The position numbers and the translations under genes were made by a program. Below are positions 1 through 8,374 of a DNA stretch of 47,111 nt, one piece after another (within the stretch, counting starts at the first letter, position 1; each line of letters starts with the position of its first letter). Below the pieces are notes generated by a model that made no database searches, had not been told where the DNA came from, and worked only from the letters and a program-made list of their open reading frames with translations. This DNA comes from DASZXJ01 sp035545895 (GTDB lineage: Bacteria > Planctomycetota > Phycisphaerae > Tepidisphaerales > Tepidisphaeraceae), in assembly GCA_035545895.1 (NCBI GenBank), contig DASZXJ010000013.1:1-47111 (forward strand), written 5' to 3'.

Positions 1-666
1 CCATCGAACATTGCCCAGGCCGACTTGAGTGCCCTGGATCAACGCCGCTGCGCCGCTGGTCAGAGCCATCGCCTGGAAGGTCGTAACCAGTGTCAGATGG
101 TCGGTCCATCCAAGTACCGCGACGGCCGCGATCTGCCCGAGGTAGCTGACGACATCTCCGAGAATGGCGCCGCGAAAACGAACATGTGCGAGCATCGCCC
201 GGCGGGTGGTTTCCTGAATCTGCCACAGCAAAAGCGCCGCCGCCGCCCATAGGCCAACATTCATCGGAATGCGCGCAACCAGCGCGGTGATCAGCATGCC
301 AAGCATCAACACCGGCCAGGCGATCATCGTGAAAATCAGGGAGAGACTGGTCAAACGGCCATGCGTTGCGCGATCGCTTAACGCGCCTCGCACGGTCAAG
401 GGATAAATAATCAGCGCAGCCTGCAAACTGTTGAAAAAGAGCATCGGCTCCATCAACGTCCAATAATCGCCGTACTGTCCGCGTAAATTGAGCTGATCAA
501 ATTCTCGGAAAAGGATGATATTCACCCCGAAATTGCCGAGGCTGACGACCCCCTGATCGGCGATCGCCCAGATCGACCGCTTCGAATCGCTGGCGAGCGT
601 GCGCACAATATGGGCGCGGCGTCCATGTGCGCGGCGGAGTAAGGCAATCATGTCCGAGAAAAACAT
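1..666 (-). CDS. Polytopic membrane protein, flippase-like (3' part beyond the window)
   Basis: The frame is open from ATG 666 to the window edge (222 codons, no stop), so the C-terminus is missing. GAGG lies 5 nt before this ATG; a second in-frame ATG at 651 has no better site. The start is basic (LLRRAHGRRAHIVRTL). It is followed by alternating hydrophobic stretches, for example around residues 30-45, 70-90, 105-130 and 135-150. Basic loops such as QETTRRAMLAHVRFRG lie between them. This pattern resembles polysaccharide/O-antigen flippases of the MATE/MOP group, in which a short cytoplasmic N-terminus precedes 10-14 membrane segments. No diagnostic motif is visible, so the family is an inference. 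It is divergent from crcB. Confidence 0.6.
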   Translation of the reverse strand, partial: MFFSDMIALLRRAHGRRAHIVRTLASDSKRSIWAIADQGVVSLGNFGVNIILFREFDQLNLRGQYGDYWTLMEPMLFFNSLQAALIIYPLTVRGALSDRATHGRLTSLSLIFTMIAWPVLMLGMLITALVARIPMNVGLWAAAALLLWQIQETTRRAMLAHVRFRGAILGDVVSYLGQIAAVAVLGWTDHLTLVTTFQAMALTSGAAALIQGTQVGLGNVRW

Positions 667-801
667 CAGATCCTCAAGAGGTAGCCGAGTTAGTTACATC
701 GACTGATTGGACGCGGTGCTGTAAGTTTCGCGGGTTCAACCACTTTGGCATACTGTAGGACAACTCAGTGGGTCCGGGAAAGTCCGCATTCTGGAGAATG
801 C

Positions 802-1182
802 ATGAATATGGCATTGCAATATCTGGCAGTTGGCGTGGCGGGATTCTTCGGCGCCATCGCTCGTTTCGCAATCGGTACGCTTTGTGCCTATTGCTTTGGT
901 CCGGGTTTTCCCGTCGGCACGATGATCATCAACCTGTCCGGAAGTTTCTTCCTCGGCTGGTTCTTAACCGCTGCCGGCAACCGGTTCGTGGTAACCGATA
1001 CACTGAGAATTGCAATAGGAGTTGGATTTGTTGGAGCATACACTACGTTTTCGACCCTCATGTTCGATTCGGCAAGTCTTGCTCGCGATGGTGCTTTGCT
1101 GAAAGCCGGATTCAATCTTGCGGGCAGCATGGTACTTGGAATGATCGCCGTGTGGGCGGGAATCACACTGGCATGCAAATGA
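802..1182 (+). CDS. crcB: Fluoride ion exporter CrcB/FluC
   Basis: A 126-residue protein with four hydrophobic segments, the usual size of the small dual-topology fluoride channels that expel F- across the inner membrane. Family motifs are GAIARF (about residues 14-19), the NLSGSFFLG segment (about 40-48) and GAYTTFSTL (about 75-83). The last contains the phenylalanine/threonine track that lines the pore. ATG 802 was chosen because GGAG sits 5-6 nt upstream and the protein then starts as CrcB proteins do; upstream in-frame codons would add an atypical extension. The stop overlaps the start of the DUF190 gene (ATGA), so the two are translationally coupled. No fluoride riboswitch consensus was found in 667-801. 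Confidence 0.92.
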   Translation: MNMALQYLAVGVAGFFGAIARFAIGTLCAYCFGPGFPVGTMIINLSGSFFLGWFLTAAGNRFVVTDTLRIAIGVGFVGAYTTFSTLMFDSASLARDGALLKAGFNLAGSMVLGMIAVWAGITLACK

Positions 1183-1931
1183 GCCTGAGTGGTGAACAAA
1201 TTCTTCTTCGAGTTTACCTGCAAAGCGCGGATCGCGCTCCGCACACGCCAACTTATGAGCGACTGGTAAAAGCTGCCCGCGCTCAGGGAACGGCGGGGTG
1301 CACAGTGTTGAAAGGCATTGCCGGCATGATCGGCGATCAATTTCTTCATCCCAAAAGCTGGTCGATTGTCCAGCATGCGCCGGTCATCCTCGAAATCGTC
1401 GATACCTCCCAGAAAATTCAGCGATTCATCGAACTGAATGGCCACGATCTTCCGGAAAATGCGTTTTGCACCCTCGAACGAGCGTATGTGACGATGTACC
1501 GCCATCGTGCAACGGAAAAACCAAACGACTTTCATTTAGCGGCAATGCTCGCTTCACCACTTTCAACAATCCCACATCTCCAATCAGGTGAGGTTATGAC
1601 GATCAAAGAAAACGGAATTTTGCTGCGCGTATTTGCAGGATCTTTCGACGCAATTGCCGGCGTGCCCCTGCACGAGAGAATCGTTCAAAAATCAAGGGAG
1701 TTCGGTTTAACGGGCGCCGTGGTGCTGCGCGGCACAGAGGGGTTTGGCGCTCACAGTGTTGTTCATAAGCAGGGAATTCTCGACATGTCCACCGACCTGC
1801 CCACGGTGACGGAAATCATCGGCACAGAGGCACAAATTCGCCACTTACTTCCTTATCTGGAAGAGGTGGTTAAAGAGGGGATGATTACTCTAGAATATGT
1901 GAACATCATAAACCATCGAATGACGAAGTGA
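1179..1931 (+). CDS. Tandem DUF190 domain protein
   Basis: A 250-residue protein made of two copies of the roughly 100-residue DUF190 domain. Copy 1 begins near LLRVYLQSADRAPHTPTYER (about residue 10) and copy 2 near LLRVFAGSFDAIAGVPLHER (about 145). Both continue with a basic helix, a T/A-rich strand and a GxxG(M/F)G turn (KGIAGMIG, RGTEGFGA), the P-II-like ferredoxin fold expected of the family. DUF190 genes are commonly found next to crcB and are thought to modulate fluoride export; the biochemical role is unknown. The start at 1179 shares four bases with the crcB stop; ATG 1173 is an alternative. The internal duplication is visible directly. Confidence 0.85.
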   Translation: MSLSGEQILLRVYLQSADRAPHTPTYERLVKAARAQGTAGCTVLKGIAGMIGDQFLHPKSWSIVQHAPVILEIVDTSQKIQRFIELNGHDLPENAFCTLERAYVTMYRHRATEKPNDFHLAAMLASPLSTIPHLQSGEVMTIKENGILLRVFAGSFDAIAGVPLHERIVQKSREFGLTGAVVLRGTEGFGAHSVVHKQGILDMSTDLPTVTEIIGTEAQIRHLLPYLEEVVKEGMITLEYVNIINHRMTK

Positions 1932-2070
1932 ATCACAACATATTATTCCATAATCACTTAAGCCAAGATGGCACACCATCGAAAACTTCATCACCAGAAA
2001 AATTTCTCTGGGTTTTAACGAAATCTCGTTGCTTTGATATGTCTTAATAGAGCAGGGAAATCTGAATTTG

Positions 2071-2099
2071 TTGGCGATTTGGGCAGTTTTTGCTAGGAT
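2071..2099 (+). promoter_or_regulatory. Possible sigma-70 promoter for the pilin-like gene
   Basis: TTGGCG (2071-2076) and TAGGAT (2094-2099) are separated by 17 bases, in the otherwise gene-free 1932-2270 stretch. Each hexamer matches consensus at four of six positions. A start near 2106 would give a leader of about 165 nt. Nothing else was recognised in this gap. Confidence 0.3.
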
Positions 2100-2270
2100 T
2101 AAGACGTTGATCAGGGTCAATTCAGCGATTTTCTTGCCTTATTTCCATAATGTTGGAATGCGGTAAAGAAGTTGTTGGTTTGATGGAGTGTAGAGAGGCC
2201 AGAAGTTGGCTTCGGTGTATTCGAGAATGGTGTCCAGGCCCGGCTGCGGACCGGTGCGATGGAGGCAGTT

Positions 2271-3107
2271 ATGAAGCGAGCGAGTCGTGGTTTTACATTG
2301 GTCGAGTTGCTGGTGGTCATTGCCATCATCGCGGTTCTGGTAGCGCTGCTGTTGCCAGCCCTTGGCAAGGCCAAGCTGGAAGCGGCAAAGGTGTCGTGCG
2401 GCAGCAATGTCCGCCAGATTGTTTTGGCTACTTCCAATTTTTGTCAAGACCACAAAGGTGTTCTTCCCGGTGCCGGTAAAAGTTCTTCTGGACAATATCT
2501 GGGTTGGATCGCCGGATCAACATGGAACACCAGTGCATTTAAACCCATGCTCGACGGCAAATATTTGGTGACGAATTCGCAATGGTGCCCCGGTCAGCCC
2601 GGACAGCTTTATCTTAGCAAACTCAATCTTGGTTCAGCACCGTCCGGCAATTCCGTACATTACAATTACCTTCCTCATCCGGGGTTTGCATGGGATGGTA
2701 AATGGTCTATACCCAGTACTTGGCCAACCACCAGTGGCCCCCCCACCGGCACAGTTATGCGATGGCAAACCCTTAACGAAATGCCGAATGACCGGGCAGT
2801 TATCACCGATATCGTCTACAGTCAAGCATCAACGGCGCACGTCGACTCCAAGGGTAATGCTTCTTGGAACGTCGGCTATGCGGACGGCAGCGTTCGAGTG
2901 GCAACCTCCAAGAACTTGTATGCACAATTGAAGAAGACTGGTCCGTTTTCTAAATGGGAGGCTCAGCTATGTGATGCAATTCGAATCGTTGAACTCCTAT
3001 CCCAGGATAAAGATGAGAAGGGATCTGGTACGGCTTTTTGGCAAAATATCGGTGGCACAACCGACCAGTTTTACCCTGTCAGGCTCAACGTTGTACCAGA
3101 CCACTAA
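2271..3107 (+). CDS. Type IV pilin-like protein with N-terminal methylation motif
   Basis: The 278-residue protein starts with a short basic leader and the prepilin peptidase site RG^FTLVELLVVIAIIAVLVALLLPAL. Cleavage after Gly would leave an N-methylated Phe with Glu at +5. The hydrophobic helix is followed by a globular pseudopilin domain. Near the C-terminus, NVGYADGSVRV resembles the DG motif of the H-X9-DG pilin-like family of planctomycetes and Verrucomicrobia, although the histidine is displaced (AHVDSKGNASW). ATG 2271 is preferred over 2259 because GGAGG (2261-2265) is 5 nt upstream. These proteins are secreted or membrane anchored and occur in many paralogues; no other secretion genes are nearby. 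A rho-independent terminator follows. Confidence 0.85.
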   Translation: MKRASRGFTLVELLVVIAIIAVLVALLLPALGKAKLEAAKVSCGSNVRQIVLATSNFCQDHKGVLPGAGKSSSGQYLGWIAGSTWNTSAFKPMLDGKYLVTNSQWCPGQPGQLYLSKLNLGSAPSGNSVHYNYLPHPGFAWDGKWSIPSTWPTTSGPPTGTVMRWQTLNEMPNDRAVITDIVYSQASTAHVDSKGNASWNVGYADGSVRVATSKNLYAQLKKTGPFSKWEAQLCDAIRIVELLSQDKDEKGSGTAFWQNIGGTTDQFYPVRLNVVPDH

Positions 3108-3137
3108 CCTGTTAAGCCAAACTTGAAAAGAAGGAAG

Positions 3138-3169
3138 GGCTGGATGAGAGATCCGGCCTTTTCTTTTTT
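3138..3169 (+). terminator. Rho-independent terminator after the pilin-like gene
   Basis: GGCTGGAT (3138-3145) pairs with ATCCGGCC (3151-3158), 8 bp with one G-U pair and loop GAGAG, followed by a T-rich run TTTTCTTTTTT. Purine-rich sequence upstream could let it act in both directions. Confidence 0.85.
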
Positions 3170-3182
3170 CAACAAGAATTTT

Positions 3183-3210
3183 TTGCTATACCGTCCAGAC
3201 GGTATACAAT
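3183..3210 (+). promoter_or_regulatory. TetR operator embedded in the promoter
   Basis: TATACCGTC (3187-3195) and GACGGTATA (3198-3206) form a perfect 9-bp inverted repeat with a 2-bp spacer, typical of a TetR-family operator. It sits between a possible -35 (TTGCTA, 3183-3188) and -10 (TACAAT, 3205-3210), spaced 16 bp. Repressor binding would therefore block polymerase. Autoregulation by the adjacent TetR gene is the natural reading. Confidence 0.8.
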
Positions 3211-3216
3211 GCGTTC

Positions 3217-3807
3217 ATGTTTAAGGCTGCTGATGAGAACTCACTGCCGGTCCGGGATCGGATTCTTAACGCTGCCGAGCAGATTGTTGCTCGCGATGGA
3301 GTGGCCAATCTAACTTTGGACGCGGTGGCCAAAGAAACCGGGGTAAGCAAGGGAGGACTTCTTTACCACTTTCCCTCCAAATCAGCGCTGATTACGCAAA
3401 TCGTCGAGCGTATGGCCAATCGATGCGAATCGGAGCAGCTCAAGGCCATTGAAGGTCAGCCTCCTCTGCCGGGCTCGTTTACGCGGGCGTACCTTAAGGC
3501 GCGTAGCGAAGGCCCCGAGCCGCAGCGCATTCCAATTCAATGTGCCCTTCTGGCGGCAGCCGGCACTGACCCGGAATATCTCAATCCATTTCGCAACCGA
3601 GCCCTGCAGTGGCAGGCAAAACTGGAATCTGACGGAATTGATCCCGCCATCGCTACTATTGTTCGGTTGGCGATCGACGCTTTATGCCTTCAGGCAATGC
3701 TTGGCATGCCCGTCCCCCAGGGCGAGCTTCGCCAGCAGGTCATGCAGAAGCTCCTGGCCATGACCCATCCTGAAGATTCTGATCAACGCAAGGAATCCGC
3801 ACCATGA
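3217..3807 (+). CDS. TetR/AcrR family transcriptional repressor
   Basis: A 196-residue regulator. Residues 12-60 form the TetR DNA-binding domain: RDRILNAAEQIVARDGVANLTLDAVAKETGVSKGGLLYHFPSKSAL, with recognition helix GVSKGGLLYHF. The C-terminal 130 residues are the ligand/dimer domain and give no ligand clue. It is the first gene of an efflux operon and overlaps the next gene by four bases (ATGA), so it probably represses its own operon through the palindrome at 3187-3206. There is no Shine-Dalgarno sequence, and the putative -10 ends only 6 nt before ATG, so the transcript may be leaderless. Confidence 0.9.
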   Translation: MFKAADENSLPVRDRILNAAEQIVARDGVANLTLDAVAKETGVSKGGLLYHFPSKSALITQIVERMANRCESEQLKAIEGQPPLPGSFTRAYLKARSEGPEPQRIPIQCALLAAAGTDPEYLNPFRNRALQWQAKLESDGIDPAIATIVRLAIDALCLQAMLGMPVPQGELRQQVMQKLLAMTHPEDSDQRKESAP

Positions 3808-5039
3808 TTCGCGCTTTTTTAATTTGCAATGCTCTTTTATGCCTTGTGCTCTTAAGCCAGGGCGGCTGTGACCGTTTGATGGGCAAAGGTCCCGCCACCG
3901 CGCCCGCGGCTGCGGCCAATGCGGCGCCTGTCACAGCGGCGGCGGCGTTTTCCCGCGACGTGCCGGTCTATCTCGACGAAATCGGCAAGGTCGTCGCCAT
4001 GGATTCCGTTGCCGTCGTGCCACAAGTCGCCGGCAAGGTCATTTCCACCCAGGTGGAAGACGGCGCTTACGTAAAGAAGGGCCAATTGCTTTTCGAGATT
4101 GATCCTCGCCCGTTCGAGGCGGCCCTCGCGTCGGCCAAGGCATCGCTGGCGCAGAATCGAGCGGATCTCGATTGGGCGCAGGCCGACTTCAAACGCACCG
4201 AGGAACTGATGAGCACCAACGTCGTCAGCCAGCTCGAATTCGAACAGAAAAAGAGCGTGCTCGGAGTCGATCAAGCCAAGATCGATGCTTCTCAAGCCGC
4301 CATTCAAATGGCGGAACTCAGTCTGGAATACGCAAGGATTCTCGCTCCGATCGAAGGCCGAGCCGGCGCCCGGCTGGTCGATCCGGGCAACGTCGTCAAA
4401 GCCAACGAAGGAACGATGCTCGTCATCCAACGCCTTGACCCCATTTATGCCGAATTCACCGTCACGGAAAACGACCTTGGAACCGTCCGCAAATTCATGG
4501 CGGATCACGGCATGGAAGTGGGCAACGAAGCCAATCTCGGGCTGAAAGTTGAAGTCGATGTGCCCGCCAATTCCGAACGCGTCATGGCGACCCTGACCAA
4601 GGCGATCGCCCAGCCGGCGACGGCGCCCGCGCAAAAACGCGCCGGCACGCTGACTTTCATGGATAACTCGATTCAAGCCGGCTCGGGAACGGTGAAGCTT
4701 CGCGCAACTGTCCCCAATTCGGATCACTATTTCTGGCCCGGACAATTCGTCAACGTGCGTCTCGTGCTGACGACCCAGAAGAATGCGGTCCTGATCCCCG
4801 CCGCTGCCGAGCAGATCGGCCAGCAGGGGCCTTATGTTTACGTTGTGGGCAACGATCAGACAGCCCAGATGCGGCCGATCGTTCCCGGGCAGCGGCAGGG
4901 AGATGCGTTGGTCGTCGAAGGCGGGCTCGCTGCGGGCGAACAGGTGATTACCTCCGGCCATATGCTCGTTCAGCCGGGCAGCAAGGTGATGGTTCTTCCG
5001 TCAGCGCCGCCCACGACTCAAATGGCCAGCAGCAAATAA
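3804..5039 (+). CDS. RND efflux periplasmic adaptor (membrane fusion protein), lipoprotein
   Basis: A 411-residue HlyD/AcrA-MdtA type adaptor. The N-terminus is a lipoprotein signal peptide ending LLSQGGC (Cys about residue 23), so it is anchored to a membrane by lipid. A low-complexity Ala/Pro linker follows. The biotinyl-lipoyl half motif (GKVISTQVEDGAYVKKGQLLFEID, about residues 70-95) comes next, then a coiled-coil hairpin rich in Ala/Gln/Asp, the second lipoyl half (ILAPIEGRAGARLVDPGNVV), and beta-barrel and membrane-proximal domains. It bridges the RND pump and an outer-membrane channel. It overlaps the tetR stop and is followed 23 nt later by the pump. No TolC-like channel gene lies in the window. 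Confidence 0.92.
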   Translation: MIRAFLICNALLCLVLLSQGGCDRLMGKGPATAPAAAANAAPVTAAAAFSRDVPVYLDEIGKVVAMDSVAVVPQVAGKVISTQVEDGAYVKKGQLLFEIDPRPFEAALASAKASLAQNRADLDWAQADFKRTEELMSTNVVSQLEFEQKKSVLGVDQAKIDASQAAIQMAELSLEYARILAPIEGRAGARLVDPGNVVKANEGTMLVIQRLDPIYAEFTVTENDLGTVRKFMADHGMEVGNEANLGLKVEVDVPANSERVMATLTKAIAQPATAPAQKRAGTLTFMDNSIQAGSGTVKLRATVPNSDHYFWPGQFVNVRLVLTTQKNAVLIPAAAEQIGQQGPYVYVVGNDQTAQMRPIVPGQRQGDALVVEGGLAAGEQVITSGHMLVQPGSKVMVLPSAPPTTQMASSK

Positions 5040-5062
5040 GATTTTAACTTGATGGTGTATTT

Positions 5063-8000
5063 GTGAATCTCTCCGAACCGTTTATTCGCCGGCCCGTCGC
5101 GACCGTTGTCCTCACGATTTCGGCGGTGGTGTTTGGCGCTCTCGCTGTGATCCGCCTGCCGGTGAACGATCTTCCGTCGGTCGATTATCCCGTGATTCAG
5201 GTCAATGTCGGTTATCCCGGCGCAAGCCCGGAAACTGTTGCTTCGACGATTGCCACGCCGCTGGAAAAGCAGTTCATGCAGATTCCCGGTCTGGATTTGG
5301 TCACCAGCAAAAGCTCCCAGGGATTCTGCCAGTTGAATCTTCAGTTCGTGCTGGAAAAGAACATCGATGCTGCGTCAACCGACGTGCAAGCCGCCATCAG
5401 CCGCGCCGGCGGCAGCTTGCCCGCCGATCTCCCCGCCCCGCCGACGTTCGTCAAGACCAATCCAAACGATCAGCCGATTCAATACATCGCGATGACCAGC
5501 GACAGCATGACCCAGGGTCAGCTTTATGATCTGGGCAGCACCCAGGTCCAGCAGCGCATCAGCATCATCAGTGGGGTCAGCCAGGTTGTGATTTTCGGCG
5601 CGCGGTCGGCGATTCGCGTGAAAGCCGATCCTTCGGCGCTGGCGGCTCGCCAATTGACGATGGACGATCTTGCCTCCGCCATCCGGCAGGGCACGAGCCT
5701 GCAAGGCGCCGGGCAGATTGACGGTCCCAATCGCAGTTTCCTTCTGAATCCCGACGCTCAATTGATGAACGCAGCCGGCTATGAGGAACTCATAGTCGGC
5801 CAGCAGAATGATGCGCCAGTCCGTCTTCGCGATGTCGCCACCGCGGTGGACAGCGTACAGGACGAGCGATTGAAAATGCGCTTCTGGGCCAAGGGTTACA
5901 AAGTTCCTGACGCGACGATCGTGCTGGCGGTCTATCGGCAGGCGGGCGCCAACGCGGTGCAGGTCGCCACGGCCGTTCGAGAACTGCTCCCTGTTGTTCA
6001 GCAGCAGCTACCCGCATCCGCCAAGCTCACGCAGATTTACGACCGATCTCAGTCGATCGTCAATAGCGTCGTTGACGTCTCGGAAACGCTCTTCATCGCG
6101 TTCGTGCTGGTGGTCATTGTCATCTTCCTGTTCCTCGGCCGAGCAACGGACACGTTGATCCCAGCCGTCGCGCTGCCGCTGTCGCTGCTGCTGACCTTTA
6201 TCGCCATGAAGTGGCTTGGCTTCAGCATCGACAACCTTTCATTGATGGCGCTGACGCTGGCGATCGGGTTTCTCGTGGACGATGCCATCGTCTTCCTGGA
6301 AAACACGGTGCGCCGCATGCAGGAATACGATGAAAAACCGATGCAGGCCGCCATCAACAGCGCCCAGGAAATCAGCTTTACGATTCTTTCGATGACTCTT
6401 TCGCTGGGCGCCGTGTTTATTCCGCTGGTCTTCATGAGCGGCCTGGTCGGCCGAATCTTCTTTGAATTCGCAGTGACCATCATCATTTCCATCATGGCGA
6501 GCGGCGTGGTTTCTCTGACGCTCACGCCATTGATGTGTGCCCGACTGCTCGCTGCGCGCGGCAAGGATGTAAAGAAAACCTGGGTGGAGCGCGTCATCGG
6601 CGGAATCGAACATCATGTGCTTCGCATTTACGGCGACGTGCTCTGGTTCTTCCTTCGATTCAGAATGGCCTCGATCCTGATCTGGATCATCTGTCTGGCG
6701 GGCACCTTGTTCTTCTGGACGCGCGTGCCCAAAACGTTCTTGCCGGTTGGCGACAGCTCGTTCTTGTTCGGCGCAATGATTGCCCAGGAAGGCGCTTCGC
6801 CCGACCTGATGCACACCTATCAGGAACGCGCCGAGGCCGGACTGCATAGCTATGAAGGCGTTCGCGTGACGTTTACCGCTACCGGCGTCAGCCAGTTCCT
6901 CGGATCCAATCAAGGTCTGATGATCGCGTTTCTTGACGATCCGGGTAAGCGTCCCCCGCTGACGACGCGCAATCCTGGAACGGGCCAGACAGCCACCATT
7001 CAAGATCCCTCGATCGATCAGGTTGCTTCGTACCTGAGCGGCAATGTCATGGCCAACGTCGGTGGAGCATTTGCCGTGCTCAATCCGCAGCCCGTCCTCC
7101 AGATTTCCACTGGCGCTACTCGAAATCTCACGGGAAAATATTCGTATTCGATTTCAGGCATCAACCCCGATGAGGTCTACACCGCCACCAATGCACTCAT
7201 GGCCAAGCTCATGCCCAAGATCGGCACGATTTTCGACGGCCGAATCGTTCCCGATCTATACGTCCATACACCAAGCCTCAAGATCAATGTCCTTCGCGAT
7301 CAAGCCAAAACCTACAATGTTTCTTCCTCGCGCATTGAAACTCTTCTGAAAAATGCGTACAGCCAGAACTATGTTTACCTGATCAAGTCAAACCAGGATC
7401 AATATCAGGTTATCCTTGAGGTCAACGACAAATCCAAAAACCATCCCGAAGATCTGGGCCTGTTATACATTCGGAGTGACGACGGAAAGAATGTCGTGCC
7501 TCTTTCCGCGATTGCCACTTGGGAGCCGACGATCGGTCCGCAGGTGGTCAATCACATCAACCAGTTCACCAGCGTCACGCTGACGTTTAATTTGCTGCCT
7601 GGTGTGCCTCTTGAGGAAGCAACCAACTTCATCGAGCAAGCCTCACACGAATCCGTGCCTCCATATTTGCGAGCACAATTTCAGGGCGAAGCATTCGACT
7701 TCCAGCAGACCATGTCCAGTCTGGTCGTGCTGATGATCCTTGCCGTCTTCGTCATGTATGTGATCCTTGCCATCCTCTACGAAAGCTATTTGCATCCAAT
7801 CACCGTGCTGTCCACCCTGCCCACGGCCATGGTCGGCGGTCTGGCGACGCTGTGGGTCTTCCGCACGCTTGGCATGCCGGGAATCGAACTTTCGCTTTAT
7901 GCCTACATCGGGCTTTTCATGCTTATGGGCATCGTGAAGAAGAACGGCATCATGATCGTGGACTTTGCGATTCAGCGAGTGGCCGAAGGTGAAACCGCCG

Positions 8001-8356
8001 AGCAAGCCATTCACGATGCGAGCATGGACCGATTCCGCCCGATCATGATGACGACGATGGCCGCCTTAATGGGTGCCGTGCCGGTCGCAATCGGATGGGG
8101 CGCCGACGCAGTCAGCCGTCGGCCGCTCGGTCTGGTCATTGTCGGCGGGTTAATCGTCAGCCAGCTCATCACGCTGTTTGTGACGCCTGTCATTTATCTC
8201 TACATGGAATTGTTCCAGGAAAAGGTTCTGAATCGAATTCCGTTCTTTGCCGCCCACTACGAGGGGCATGCCATGCACCATGAACACGGCCACAGCGCCC
8301 CGATTCCTGATGCCCGGCTTGCCCATGTGCCGGCTGGCGACGGGAACGGCCAATAA
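5063..8356 (+). CDS. RND family efflux pump permease (HAE1 type, MdtB/C-like)
   Basis: The 1097-residue protein has the normal length and order of a hydrophobe/amphiphile RND transporter: TM1 at residues 10-30, a large periplasmic loop, TM2-6, a second loop, then TM8-12. The proton relay is intact: two adjacent Asp in TM4 (AIGFLVDDAIVFLEN) and Lys in TM10 (MGIVKKNGIMIVDF). It uses proton motive force to export drugs or other amphiphiles with the adaptor encoded upstream. Start is GTG 5063; no in-frame ATG lies near. Odd feature: the C-terminal tail is His-rich (HYEGHAMHHEHGHSAP), which is unusual for this family and could bind metal. Substrate cannot be deduced. Confidence 0.94.
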   Translation: MNLSEPFIRRPVATVVLTISAVVFGALAVIRLPVNDLPSVDYPVIQVNVGYPGASPETVASTIATPLEKQFMQIPGLDLVTSKSSQGFCQLNLQFVLEKNIDAASTDVQAAISRAGGSLPADLPAPPTFVKTNPNDQPIQYIAMTSDSMTQGQLYDLGSTQVQQRISIISGVSQVVIFGARSAIRVKADPSALAARQLTMDDLASAIRQGTSLQGAGQIDGPNRSFLLNPDAQLMNAAGYEELIVGQQNDAPVRLRDVATAVDSVQDERLKMRFWAKGYKVPDATIVLAVYRQAGANAVQVATAVRELLPVVQQQLPASAKLTQIYDRSQSIVNSVVDVSETLFIAFVLVVIVIFLFLGRATDTLIPAVALPLSLLLTFIAMKWLGFSIDNLSLMALTLAIGFLVDDAIVFLENTVRRMQEYDEKPMQAAINSAQEISFTILSMTLSLGAVFIPLVFMSGLVGRIFFEFAVTIIISIMASGVVSLTLTPLMCARLLAARGKDVKKTWVERVIGGIEHHVLRIYGDVLWFFLRFRMASILIWIICLAGTLFFWTRVPKTFLPVGDSSFLFGAMIAQEGASPDLMHTYQERAEAGLHSYEGVRVTFTATGVSQFLGSNQGLMIAFLDDPGKRPPLTTRNPGTGQTATIQDPSIDQVASYLSGNVMANVGGAFAVLNPQPVLQISTGATRNLTGKYSYSISGINPDEVYTATNALMAKLMPKIGTIFDGRIVPDLYVHTPSLKINVLRDQAKTYNVSSSRIETLLKNAYSQNYVYLIKSNQDQYQVILEVNDKSKNHPEDLGLLYIRSDDGKNVVPLSAIATWEPTIGPQVVNHINQFTSVTLTFNLLPGVPLEEATNFIEQASHESVPPYLRAQFQGEAFDFQQTMSSLVVLMILAVFVMYVILAILYESYLHPITVLSTLPTAMVGGLATLWVFRTLGMPGIELSLYAYIGLFMLMGIVKKNGIMIVDFAIQRVAEGETAEQAIHDASMDRFRPIMMTTMAALMGAVPVAIGWGADAVSRRPLGLVIVGGLIVSQLITLFVTPVIYLYMELFQEKVLNRIPFFAAHYEGHAMHHEHGHSAPIPDARLAHVPAGDGNGQ

Positions 8357-8374
8357 TGCTATCCTGTTGCTCGC

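Noticed and set aside
667..801. Fluoride riboswitch upstream of crcB
   Set aside because: The gap lacks the conserved crcB-motif segments; only a ribosome site is visible.
3852..4961. 369-codon minus-strand frame opposite the RND adaptor gene
   Set aside because: Antisense shadow of a clear adaptor gene.
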